DNA of 64,000 nucleotides from NCBI GenBank assembly GCA_016220085.1, contig JACRIN010000030.1, positions 1-64,000 on the forward strand, given 5' to 3'. The position numbers and the translations under genes are program-made. Shown here one piece after another: positions 17,252 through 26,098 of this stretch (its first letter is position 1; each line of letters opens with the position of its first letter). Below the pieces are notes generated by a model, which saw nothing but the letters and a program-made list of their open reading frames with translations, did no database searches and was not told where the DNA came from. The stretch is from Planctomycetota bacterium. Its GTDB lineage: Bacteria; Planctomycetota; UBA1135; GCA-002686595.

Positions 17252-18120
17252 TCCGCGTCGGGCCGGCGGGCTGGTCCTACGCGGACTGGGAGGGCGTCGT
17301 CTACCCGAGGAGGAAGCCGCGAGGCTTCCACGCGCTCGCGTATCTCGCCGAGCACTTCGACCTGGTCGAGATCAACTCGAGCTTCTATTCGCTCCCGCGC
17401 GACGGCAGCGCCGAGCGTTGGGCCGAGTTGGTCGTGCCGCACGCGAACTTCCGCTTCACGGCGAAGCTCCATCGCGAGTTCACGCACGACGCGCGCGTCG
17501 ACGCAGCGCGCGTGCGCGAGTTCCGAGCGTCGCTCGAGCCTCTGGTGAGGCACCGGCGCCTCGCGGCGTGGCTCGCGCAGTTCCCGTGGAGCTTCGCGTT
17601 CGGCGTTGAACGGCTCGAACTGCTGAAACGGCTCTCCGAGGCGTTTCGCGACGCGCCGTTGGTGCTGGAGCTTCGTCACGCGACGTGGTTCGAGCCCGCG
17701 GCGACGGACGCCTTGCTCGCGGTCGATGTGTCGCTCGCCGAGATCGATCTGCCACGCAGCTCCACCGCGCCGCCGGTGCACGTCGCCGCACGCGGGCAAG
17801 TCGGCTACCTCCGATTGCACGGACGCAACACGCGAGCGTGGTTCGATCGCGAAGCGACGCGGGATCAGAAGTACGACTATCTCTACGACGATCGCGAGGT
17901 CGAGAGCTTCGCCTCGCGCGCGACGGAGCTCGATCGCGAGCACGCCGACACGCTCGTCGTCACCAACAACCACTTCTCCGGCAAAGCCGTCACCAACGCG
18001 CTCGAGCTCGCCGCGGCGATCACGCGCGCGAAGCGGCGCGTCCCCGAGCCTTTGCTCGCGGCCTATCCGCGGCTCGAGCGGATCGCACTGCCCGCGCCGC
18101 GCCGCGGGCTCTTCGACTGA
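17248..18120 (+). CDS. DUF72 family protein
   Basis: 290 residues of the DUF72 TIM-barrel family, whose biochemical role is not settled. Typical blocks are IRVGPAGWSYADWEGVVYP at the N-terminus, FDLVEINSSFYSLP, ELRHATWF in the middle, and YLRLHGRN and YDYLYDD towards the end, followed by VTNNHFSGKAVTNALEL. The start is TTG at 17248, overlapping the TGA of the upstream acyltransferase (TTGA). It is the only codon giving the conserved N-terminus; the open frame further upstream is a shadow of that gene. The stop is 12 bp before the hydrolase. Confidence 0.88.
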   Translation: MIRVGPAGWSYADWEGVVYPRRKPRGFHALAYLAEHFDLVEINSSFYSLPRDGSAERWAELVVPHANFRFTAKLHREFTHDARVDAARVREFRASLEPLVRHRRLAAWLAQFPWSFAFGVERLELLKRLSEAFRDAPLVLELRHATWFEPAATDALLAVDVSLAEIDLPRSSTAPPVHVAARGQVGYLRLHGRNTRAWFDREATRDQKYDYLYDDREVESFASRATELDREHADTLVVTNNHFSGKAVTNALELAAAITRAKRRVPEPLLAAYPRLERIALPAPRRGLFD

Positions 18121-18132
18121 GGATGTAACGAC

Positions 18133-19014
18133 GTGGCGCGCATCGACGAGCGACCGTTCCGGCTGACGTATCCGGACGAGCCGGGGCGAAGCGTGCGCGG
18201 CGTCGTGGTGTTGCCGGCGAGCGCGGTGAAGCCGGTGCCGTTCGTCCTGATCGTGCACGGCTTCATGGGCTTCATGGATTGGGGCTTCTTCCCTTTGCTT
18301 GCCGAGCGTCTGGTCGCGCGTGGGCTAGCCGCGATCCGGTTCGACCTCTCGGGTTCCGGAGTGGGGGACGACAGCGTCGATTTCAGCGCGCCGGAAGCGT
18401 TGGAACGGGACACGCCGTCGCGTTCGCTCGAGGACATCGCGCGGGTGCGCGCGTTCTGCGAGCGCGAGGTGCCGGAGCTCGACGCCCGCCGCGTCGGGCT
18501 CGTCGGTCACAGTCGAGGCGGCGCGCTCGCGCTGCTGCACGCCGCGGAACGCCCCGACACTCTCGCTGTCGTCACGTGGAACTCGCTCGCGTCGTTCGCG
18601 CGTTGGGACGAAGCGACGGTCCGGGCGTGGCGGCGTGATCGGTTCCTGTCGATCGCCAACGGCCGCACGAAGCAAGTCTTCCGCTTGTCGACTGCGCTGC
18701 TCGATGATCTGGCATTTCACGGGGCTCGCCTCGATCCGGTCGCGCGGTGCCTGGGACTCGCCGTGCCGACGCTGCTCGTCTGCGGCGAGGCCGACGAAAC
18801 CGTGGCGCCGAACGCGTCGACCGAGCTCGCCGACTCCCTCGCGGACGCTCGACTCGAGCGGATTGCCGGCGCCGGGCACACGTTCGGAGCGCGCCATCCG
18901 TTCGGAGAGCCCGAGCCGGAGCTCGAGCGAGCGCTCCAACGTACCGAGGAGTTCCTGAGCACTCGACTCGAAACAACTTCCGGTCAAGGGGCGTGGGAAA
19001 GCCCGAGGACCTGA
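18133..19014 (+). CDS. Alpha/beta hydrolase
   Basis: 293 residues. LIVHGFMGFMDWG contains the oxyanion-hole HG motif, GHSRGG is the nucleophile elbow with catalytic serine, GEADETVAP holds the acidic residue, and GAGHTF the catalytic histidine, so the triad is complete. It is predicted cytoplasmic, with no signal peptide. The GTG start at 18133 is preceded by a GAGGATG Shine-Dalgarno-like sequence. It follows the DUF72 gene closely and is probably in the same transcription unit. The substrate is unknown; carboxylesterase or dienelactone-hydrolase-type chemistry is possible. Confidence 0.85.
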   Translation: MARIDERPFRLTYPDEPGRSVRGVVVLPASAVKPVPFVLIVHGFMGFMDWGFFPLLAERLVARGLAAIRFDLSGSGVGDDSVDFSAPEALERDTPSRSLEDIARVRAFCEREVPELDARRVGLVGHSRGGALALLHAAERPDTLAVVTWNSLASFARWDEATVRAWRRDRFLSIANGRTKQVFRLSTALLDDLAFHGARLDPVARCLGLAVPTLLVCGEADETVAPNASTELADSLADARLERIAGAGHTFGARHPFGEPEPELERALQRTEEFLSTRLETTSGQGAWESPRT

Positions 19015-19103
19015 AGTCACTCCGGCAGGATGAACGAAACAACGCTTGCCGACTCGCCGCACGCCTGCTGGAGTGCGCCGGAGTCGAGCATCCATCCTCA
19101 GGT

Positions 19104-20162
19104 ATGAAGTTCCGGCCCTTGCTGAAGAAACTCGCGCTGGCAGGCGCGTCGCTCTTCGTCGTGTTCGCCGGCGCCGAGATCATCGCGCGCCTGAGCGAGC
19201 CGGGGCCGTTCTCGTTCTTCGACCACAGCCCAAACGAGCCCGATCCGGGGCTCGATCACGTCCATCGACCGGGCTTCGTCGGCCGCTGGGATGGCACGTG
19301 GTACGAAATCAACTCGCGCGGCATGCGCGGTCCCGACTGGACTCCGACGTTCTCCGAGAAGGAGTTCCGCATCCTCGCGCTCGGCGACTCGTGCACGTTC
19401 GGCAAGGGCGTGCTCGAGAGCGAGTGCTGGCCGCGCCAGCTCGAGACGCTGATGCGCGGCCGAGCGCACGCCGAGGTCCACGTCGCGAACGCCGGCGTCA
19501 ACGGGTACTCGGGTCGCCAGTACCTCGAGGTGTTGCGGCGCGTCGGGCCGGAGCTCAAGCCGCAGCTCGTGCTGGTCGGCTACAACCTGAACGATTTCCC
19601 GAACGTCGTGCAATCGGTCGACCGCGCGGTGTTCCAGGGCAAGAACAGCCTGCGCGCGAAGCTCCCGACCGGACTGCGCGACGAACTCGGCCGGCTCGCG
19701 CTCTTCCGCTGGATGCGAGCGAGCTACTACGAGATGAACCGCGAGCGCGACTGGGCGAACGCCGAGAAGCTCGCGCGTGAATCGACCGGCGCCGGCCCGA
19801 AGGCGACTTCCAAGGCGGCGCAGCGCTTCGAGGACGAGAAGCAACGCCTCAAGCAGCTCGTCGACGAGAGCCGCGAGCTCGGCGCGAAGGTCGCGATCTT
19901 CCTCCTGCCGTACGAGAGCCAGGTCTACCTCGACGTGTTCGACGACACGCCGGTGCAGAGCCTGCGCGCGGTTTGCGACGAGCTCGGCGTCACGTTCGTC
20001 GATCTCGCGGAGCCGTTCCGAGCACGAGCGCGAGCTTCCGATCCGCCGAGGCTCTTCTTGCGCGGCGATCGCTATCACCCGACAGCCGAGGGCTATCGAA
20101 TGGTCGCCGACAGCGTGGTCCACGTGCTGAGGGAGCAAGGCTGGCTCCCGGTCAGCCACTGA
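19104..20162 (+). CDS. Membrane-anchored SGNH/GDSL-family hydrolase
   Basis: 352 residues. The N-terminus has a signal anchor (LALAGASLFVVFAGAEIIA, residues 10-28), placing the enzyme outside the membrane. Block I is ILALGDSCTFGKG with the catalytic serine, NAGVNGYSGRQ supplies the block II glycine region, GYNLND holds the block III Asn, and DRYHPTAEGY carries the C-terminal Asp/His pair. Such proteins often remove or transfer acyl groups on surface polysaccharides, and a polysaccharide-type glycosyltransferase lies downstream. ATG 19104 was chosen because it starts the signal anchor; the longer open frame upstream overlaps the hydrolase. The last codons belong to a duplicated segment (see repeat entry). 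Confidence 0.85.
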   Translation: MKFRPLLKKLALAGASLFVVFAGAEIIARLSEPGPFSFFDHSPNEPDPGLDHVHRPGFVGRWDGTWYEINSRGMRGPDWTPTFSEKEFRILALGDSCTFGKGVLESECWPRQLETLMRGRAHAEVHVANAGVNGYSGRQYLEVLRRVGPELKPQLVLVGYNLNDFPNVVQSVDRAVFQGKNSLRAKLPTGLRDELGRLALFRWMRASYYEMNRERDWANAEKLARESTGAGPKATSKAAQRFEDEKQRLKQLVDESRELGAKVAIFLLPYESQVYLDVFDDTPVQSLRAVCDELGVTFVDLAEPFRARARASDPPRLFLRGDRYHPTAEGYRMVADSVVHVLREQGWLPVSH

Positions 20163-20330
20163 GTTTGCGCAGCGCACCTGGCCGAGGTTCCGGCATCGCG
20201 CTCGAGTCCGTCGAGGCGCGCGCGCTCGTCCAGAGCTCGACGATCGAATCGCGCTCGCGTGCGGAGGAGCAAAGTTGGCTCCCGGTCAGCCACTCACATC
20301 GCGCATCAGGCCTCGCCGAGTTTCCGCCGC
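20132..20330 (+). repeat. Imperfect direct duplication of the SGNH gene end
   Basis: About 65 bp at 20132-20196 recur at 20266-20330, offset 134 bp. TGGCTCCCGGTCAGCCACT (20142-20160) is identical at 20276-20294, with weaker matches downstream (GCGCA, CCT, GCCGAG, TTCCG in register). The first copy encodes the last residues of the SGNH hydrolase (WLPVSH); the second would encode the same residues outside any gene. It looks like a decayed tandem duplication of the gene's 3' end. Confidence 0.7.
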
Positions 20331-20654
20331 GCGCCGACCACCGGCGAGGCGCGCGCGCCTCGCGTCCGAAGGTCGACGGTGGAGTTTCGTCCCGGCATCG
20401 ATCACTGGGGCGAGCTCCAAGCGCTTCGTTCGGACCTCGTCGCCTTCGCCCGCCGAAAGCGGAGGCATCTACTCGGCTGCGGGTGCTTCGGCGATACTCC
20501 TCGGAGCTCGGAACGGCGCTCTTCGCGGACGGATCGTCCGGCCGCCGCGCAGTTCCGGCACGCGCGAGGCCTGGTCGCGCGCGCCCCGATGCCCGATGAA
20601 TGGGTCAACGGGTGAACGGCTGAACGGGCGCTCGCCTTCGATACCTCGACGATC
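20163..20654. other. 492-bp region without a gene
   Basis: Apart from the second copy of the duplicated SGNH tail (20266-20330) I find no coding frame with natural composition, no RNA gene and no clear terminator. It must contain the promoter for the downstream glycosyltransferase unless that gene is read through. Confidence 0.5.
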
Positions 20655-22067
20655 GTGCTCCAGACCTACCTCATCGTCCTCGCGTTGCTCTGCCTGTACG
20701 GCTTGCATCGCGTGTGGATGGTCGCGCGCTTCCGATGGCGTCGTCGCGCGGACGACGCGCGAGGGGACGCGCGGCCGTTCGTGACGGTGCAGTTGCCGGT
20801 CTACAACGAGCGCACGGTCGTCGCGCGGCTGTTTCGGAGCGTCGGAGCGCTCGACTACCCGCGTGAGCGACTCGAAGTGCAGGTGCTCGACGACTCGACC
20901 GACGAGACGCGCGAGATCGTCGATCGCGAGGTCGCCGAGCTCGTCGCCCGCGGCCTCGACGCGCGCGTCGTGCGCCGCGCCGATCGCCGCGGCTTCAAGG
21001 CGGGCGCGCTCGACCACGGGCTCGCCGACGCGAAAGGCGAGCTCGCGTGCATCTTCGACGCCGACTTCACGCCCGGGCCGGACTTCTTGTGCGCGCTCGT
21101 CGGCCACTTCGACGATCCGAAGGTCGGCATGGTGCAAGCACGGTGGGGGCACGAGAACCGCGAGACGAGCACGCTGACGCGCGCGCAATCGACGCTGCTC
21201 GACGGTCACTTCGTGATCGAGCACAAGGTGCGTCACGACTCCGGCCTCTTCTTCAACTTCAACGGCACCGCGGGCGTTTGGCGCAAGCGCGCGATCGTCG
21301 ACGCGGGCGGTTGGCAACACGACACGCTTACCGAGGACCTCGACCTCTCCTATCGCGCGCAGCTCGCAGGCTGGCGCTTCGTGTACGCGCCGAACGTCGT
21401 CGCGCCGGCCGAAGTGCCGCCGGACATCGCGGCGTTCAAGTCGCAACAACGGCGTTGGGCGAAAGGCAGCGTCCAGGTCGCGAAGAAGCTCGTCGGCTCG
21501 ATCCTGACGTCGAAGCAGCCGCTGCGCGTCAAGCTCGAGGCATTGGCGCATCTGACCGGCAACACCGGCTATCCGCTGGTCGTGTTGCTCGCGTTGCTGT
21601 TGCCGGCGATGGTCGGGATGCAGCTCGGCCTGCCGGAGCCGGTGCACGTCGCGCTGTTCGCGACGAGCACGCTCTCGGTGTTCCTCTTCTACGAGACGGC
21701 GCAACGCGCGCTCGGTCGCGGCGCGGCGAAGCGAGCGTTCGATGTCGTCGCCGCGGTCGCGCTCGGCATCGGCATGAGTCTGTCGCAGACGCGCGCGGTG
21801 CTGTCCGGTCTGTTCGGCGCCACCGGCGAGTTCGTGCGCACGCCGAAGGTCGGCGACGCGCACAGCGCGAACCGCGCGTATCGAGCGGTGCGCGCGGGGA
21901 TCCCCGGGATCGAGCTCCTGTTCGCCGCGTGGTTCGTCTTCGGCATCGTGCGCGCTTGCGAACACGAGCGCTGGCTCGCGCTGCCGTTCTTCGCGCTGTT
22001 CTTCGCGGGCTTCGCGTGGGTCGGCGTGCTCTCCGTGTCGCAGTGGATGAGGGGAAGCCGTGCCTGA
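20655..22067 (+). CDS. Processive GT2 family membrane glycosyltransferase (CesA/mannan-synthase-like)
   Basis: 470 residues. One N-terminal transmembrane helix, a cytoplasmic GT-A domain and about four to five C-terminal membrane helices from residue 300. The processive signature is complete: LDDSTDET, FDADFTPG (DxD), TEDLD, and QQRRWAKG (QxxRW). GHFVIEHKVRH and FNGTAGVWRKRAI are typical of the cellulose or glucomannan synthase-like subgroup. It probably polymerises and extrudes a beta-linked polysaccharide. No PilZ domain or bcs partner is nearby. The GTG start at 20655 gives the expected hydrophobic N-terminus. Its stop overlaps the start of a broken haloacid dehalogenase gene. Confidence 0.9.
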   Translation: MLQTYLIVLALLCLYGLHRVWMVARFRWRRRADDARGDARPFVTVQLPVYNERTVVARLFRSVGALDYPRERLEVQVLDDSTDETREIVDREVAELVARGLDARVVRRADRRGFKAGALDHGLADAKGELACIFDADFTPGPDFLCALVGHFDDPKVGMVQARWGHENRETSTLTRAQSTLLDGHFVIEHKVRHDSGLFFNFNGTAGVWRKRAIVDAGGWQHDTLTEDLDLSYRAQLAGWRFVYAPNVVAPAEVPPDIAAFKSQQRRWAKGSVQVAKKLVGSILTSKQPLRVKLEALAHLTGNTGYPLVVLLALLLPAMVGMQLGLPEPVHVALFATSTLSVFLFYETAQRALGRGAAKRAFDVVAAVALGIGMSLSQTRAVLSGLFGATGEFVRTPKVGDAHSANRAYRAVRAGIPGIELLFAAWFVFGIVRACEHERWLALPFFALFFAGFAWVGVLSVSQWMRGSRA

Positions 22068-22360
22068 CCTCGGTGATGTTCGCGCGCTCTCGTTCGACTG
22101 CTACGGCACATTGCTCGACTGGCGACGCGGCGTGCGCGAGGCGGCGGCGGAGGTGCGTTCGCGCGTCGGCGCCGACTTCGAACGGTTGAAGCGGGAGCGC
22201 GAGCACTTCGACGCCTAGCTGGGTCGGGGCGCGTATCATCCGTACCGCGAGCTGCTCGCCGAATCGTTGCAGCTCGCGGCGCGCGAGCAAGGTCGCGACG
22301 TGACCGGCGACGAAGCTCGGCTCGGGTCTGCGTTGGTCGAGCGGCGCATCGGGCATGCGC
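22060..22360 (+). pseudogene. 5' remnant of a haloacid dehalogenase-like hydrolase
   Basis: A GTG at 22060, overlapping the glycosyltransferase stop, opens a frame with LSFDCYGTLLDW, the HAD motif I with both aspartates. It is interrupted by an in-frame TAG at 22216-22218 (after EREHFDA) but continues recognisably as AYHPYRELLAESLQLAAREQ, typical cap-domain sequence, until similarity fades near 22350. The end coordinate is approximate. The rest of the core domain is missing here; a matching C-terminal remnant lies at 23638-23782. Its placement directly behind the glycosyltransferase suggests it was once translationally coupled to it. Confidence 0.75.
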
Positions 22361-22637
22361 TCGCAGTGGTCGCAGGCCCCGGCTGGACCGACGGCCTGGA
22401 ACTCGTCGCAGCAGATGCAGAGCACGCCCTCGCCGAAGCGTGTTGCCCTCCGCATCGGCAAGCGCGGAGTCGTCGCCGAGGCGGCGTTGGTCAGGACCGC
22501 GAAGGGGCCCGCCAGGGAGAATCGCGCGAAGGGGCGCTTGACGGCGGGTGGGGAGCTACTCTGGCAGTCCGTTCCTTCGGAGCCGGGTTCGCGCACGCGG
22601 CCGGCTGCTCGACGAGACCAAAGGTAGAGGGGTGATC

Positions 22638-23375
22638 ATGAAGTTGTTTCTCGCAGTCGCCGCACTCGCGCTCGCCGCCACCGTCCAGCAGGGAGGTTCA
22701 GGCACAATTGTCTTCGGTGACCCGGCCAGGACCGGCGAGCAGAAGACCACCGTCAAGGTCTCGTACGTCGACGCCCAAGGGACGAAGCAGCAGAAGACGA
22801 TCACAGCGACCACGCCGCTGACCCCCGACGACACGCCTCAAGCGAAGAAGGCCAAGGTCCAGCAGAACCTGAACGACGAGTTCAACAACGACGCTAACAA
22901 GGTGGGCGGACAGCCGCTGGGGAGCGCAAGCGGCGGTAGCGGCTACGCAATGACGATCGACCCGGCCGCAGCCTCCCCGGGCAACTTCTCCAACGTCAAG
23001 ATCGAGAAGATCACGGTGGACGACAGCAAGACCGGCGAGAAGGACGTCATCACGCCGCCTTCGCAGCCGGCCCTAGCGCAGGTCGAAGCGATCGGAGATG
23101 TCACCGGAAGCGACGGCTCGGGCGCTTCCGTGTTCGAGGTCCAAACGAACCTGGGCACGGTCACCGTCAACCTCACGGCCGGGATGCGCAAGCCGATCCT
23201 TCTGCGAACGCTGGCCTCCGGTTTAGAAGCGCAAGGCGCGACCTGCTGGGTGGACACGGACCGGATGGTGCTCTTCGTGTACGCCCCGGGCGGCGAGGAG
23301 CAGCTAGGGTCCATCGGAGCGGGCTCGACGGACGAGGGTCTGACGGCTCGGATCGGTGTGCTGAGCAACAACTGA
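22638..23375 (+). CDS. Exported protein of unknown function
   Basis: 245 residues with a clear signal peptide (MKLFLAVAALALAATVQQ), then a Thr, Gly, Asp and Lys-rich sequence containing FGDPARTGEQKTTVKVSYVD and a C-terminal part with VNLTAGMRKPILLRTLASGL. No family is recognised. The ATG at 22638 has AGAGGGG seven bases upstream. Base composition is visibly less GC-rich and codon use less biased than in the neighbours. It sits between the two halves of the broken haloacid dehalogenase gene and has its own terminator, so it may have arrived by transfer. Confidence 0.7.
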   Translation: MKLFLAVAALALAATVQQGGSGTIVFGDPARTGEQKTTVKVSYVDAQGTKQQKTITATTPLTPDDTPQAKKAKVQQNLNDEFNNDANKVGGQPLGSASGGSGYAMTIDPAAASPGNFSNVKIEKITVDDSKTGEKDVITPPSQPALAQVEAIGDVTGSDGSGASVFEVQTNLGTVTVNLTAGMRKPILLRTLASGLEAQGATCWVDTDRMVLFVYAPGGEEQLGSIGAGSTDEGLTARIGVLSNN

Positions 23376-23406
23376 ATCGCGTAGTTTTCGAGCGGTGCAA
23401 CTCGAA

Positions 23407-23450
23407 CGGCCGGGCGTCTCAGAAAGAGGGGGGCCCGGCCGCTCCGTTTT
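23407..23450 (+). terminator. Rho-independent terminator after the exported protein gene
   Basis: CGGCCGGGC (23407-23415) pairs with GCCCGGCCG (23433-23441), a perfect 9-bp stem with a 17-nt loop, followed by CTCCGTTTT. It lies 31 bp after the stop at 23375. Confidence 0.75.
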
Positions 23451-23467
23451 CTGTGGGGGACCTTGGC

Positions 23468-23620
23468 CTACGACCCAAAGGGGCACGAGGTCCCGTCCTC
23501 GTAGAGCACGGGCTCCACCTCGAACTTGAACGTCATGTTGCTGAATTCGGTCGAGCGGAGCCACTTGTGCGTGTCGAGGAACTGGTTGCATTCGATCCCG
23601 ACACCCTGCGCGCTTGCCTT
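23468..23620 (-). pseudogene. Minus-strand protein fragment of unknown family
   Basis: Read leftward, this 50-codon stretch between two TAG codons (23623-23621 and 23470-23468) gives natural-looking sequence, for example NQFLDTHKWLRSTEFSNMTF and FEVEPVLYEDGTSCPFGS, with Trp, Cys and Phe at normal frequency and lower GC than the surroundings. It has no start codon or Shine-Dalgarno, so I read it as the 3' end of a lost gene. I cannot name the family. The 1.3-kb segment around it may be an insertion. Confidence 0.4.
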
Positions 23621-23637
23621 CTAGTTGGGCTTCATCG

Positions 23638-23782
23638 GATCGTCGTGCTGCACTGCTCGGTGACGCGCTACGACGAGCTCGCGCCCGCATGGATCGCGCG
23701 CCAGACCGAGCAACGGCCCGCGGGCGACGCACCCGACCTGGTGGTGCGAGATCTCGCGGAGCTCGACCTCGCGCTGCAGTGA
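23638..23782 (+). pseudogene. 3' remnant of a haloacid dehalogenase-like hydrolase
   Basis: The frame reads IVVLHCSVTRYDELAPAWIA then RQTEQRPAGDAPDLVVRDLA and ends with TGA at 23780-23782. This matches the C-terminal part of HAD dehalogenases, where a VxxSxYxDxxPA block is followed by the W-I-x-R strand and a final xPDxVVxDLAEL helix; a short piece between the first two blocks is deleted. It complements the 5' remnant 1.3 kb upstream on the same strand. Confidence 0.65.
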
Positions 23783-23804
23783 CGTTCCGCCGGCGCCGGC
23801 GAGC

Positions 23805-23932
23805 GCTCGGCAATGACGAACGCTCGCAATGACGAAGGCTGGTAACGACGAAGGCTCGCCACGACAGACGCTGGCAACGACGGACGCTGGCGCTGGCGAA
23901 CGCTCGCGACGACGAACACTCGGCAGAGGCGG
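23805..23932. repeat. Degenerate 16-bp tandem repeat, about eight copies
   Basis: Units begin at 23805, 23822, 23838, 23854, 23870, 23886, 23902 and 23918. The consensus is close to GCTSGCAACGACGAAC; the first unit is 17 bp. Adjacent copies differ at 2-6 positions. It lies between the HAD remnant and the stop of the CBS gene. There are no spacers of unique sequence, so this is not a CRISPR array. Confidence 0.75.
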
Positions 23933-23967
23933 TGCTTCGCCGCCGACTGTCGGCGGCGCGCAGTCGC

Positions 23968-25338
<1,371 letters not shown>

Positions 25339-25484
25339 GTGGGTCTCCTGGGTCGAGGGCGGCGCCCTGAGGCGAAAGTCGCGCCCCCCCGAGGCGAAAG
25401 CCGCGATGAGGTGCGAAAGCCGCGCTGTGGTGCGAAGGCCGCGCATTGTAGGGCTCGGGATGTCCCGCGCCACCGCACAGAGGC

Positions 25485-25823
25485 TCAGGCTCGGCGAAGG
25501 AGCAAGGTTCCGCGCGGGCTCACGCTCACGTCGCAGCGCGCGAGACTCCGCGCGGCGTCGCCGAAGCGCGCGCGGAAGAGATCGACGCGCGCGCCGGTGG
25601 TGACGTCGAAGCGCCACGCATGCCAAGGGCAGGTGATCACGTTGCCGGCGAGCGAGCCCTCGAACAGCGGGCCCTCCAAGTGAGGACAAAACGCCTGCAC
25701 GCAGTGCACTCGCCCGTCGATCCGATAGAGCGCCATCACGCCCCACGGCGTCTCGATCGGCCGCGGGCGTTCGGGGTCGAGCTGCTCGGCGGAGAGTCCG
25801 GTGTCGAAGGGCTCGTCGCTCAC
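25485..25823 (-). CDS. Rieske-type [2Fe-2S] ferredoxin
   Basis: About 112 residues. CPHLEGPLFEGS and CPWHAWRFD are the two C-x-H ligand motifs of a Rieske cluster in the soluble biphenyl-dioxygenase ferredoxin style, preceded by a domain with IETPWGVMALYRIDGRVHCV. It probably passes electrons to a dioxygenase or serves as a small redox protein; no partner is nearby. GTG at 25823 is used as start. An in-frame upstream extension to 26072 contains a CxxC (LCAACERA) but is otherwise low in natural sequence, so the N-terminus is uncertain. It lies 146 bp upstream of the CBS gene on the same strand. Confidence 0.75.
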   Translation of the reverse strand: MSDEPFDTGLSAEQLDPERPRPIETPWGVMALYRIDGRVHCVQAFCPHLEGPLFEGSLAGNVITCPWHAWRFDVTTGARVDLFRARFGDAARSLARCDVSVSPRGTLLLRRA

Positions 25824-25954
25824 ACGAGCGATCGAAGCACGCTCGCACGCCGCGCACAAGCGTCCGGCGCGCGTGGTCGGGCTCTCGCCGGGCGAGTACG
25901 CGCGCGTGCTCTGTCGGCCCGGCGAACCGCACCGGCCCGATCTCGCGAAGTATC

Positions 25955-26056
25955 GAGCTCGCGCAATGGTGCGCGCGGGCAAGGCGACGACGATCCAGCT
26001 CGCGCGACGGTGCGCGCGGGTGAAGCGACGACGATCGAGCTCGCGCAGCGCTGACG
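25955..26056. repeat. 41-bp tandem repeat, about 2.5 copies
   Basis: Units start at 25955, 25996 and 26037 (the last is partial). Copies one and two agree at about 36 of 41 positions; each begins with GAGCTCGCGC or CAGCTCGCGC and ends with CGACGACGATC. It occupies the space between the divergent Rieske and ThrE-like genes, so it overlaps their promoter region. Confidence 0.75.
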
Positions 26057-26098
26057 TCTCGCTGGCGTCCACCCGGTCGCGTTTGCGATGCTCGGCGC

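Noticed and set aside
23805..23932. CRISPR-like array
   Set aside because: Tandem 16-bp units without unique spacers, too short and too degenerate; no cas genes in the window.
25824..26072. N-terminal extension of the Rieske protein including a CxxC
   Set aside because: Sequence overlaps the 41-bp tandem repeat and looks like translated repeat; the GTG at 25823 gives a normal-sized ferredoxin. Kept only as an alternative.
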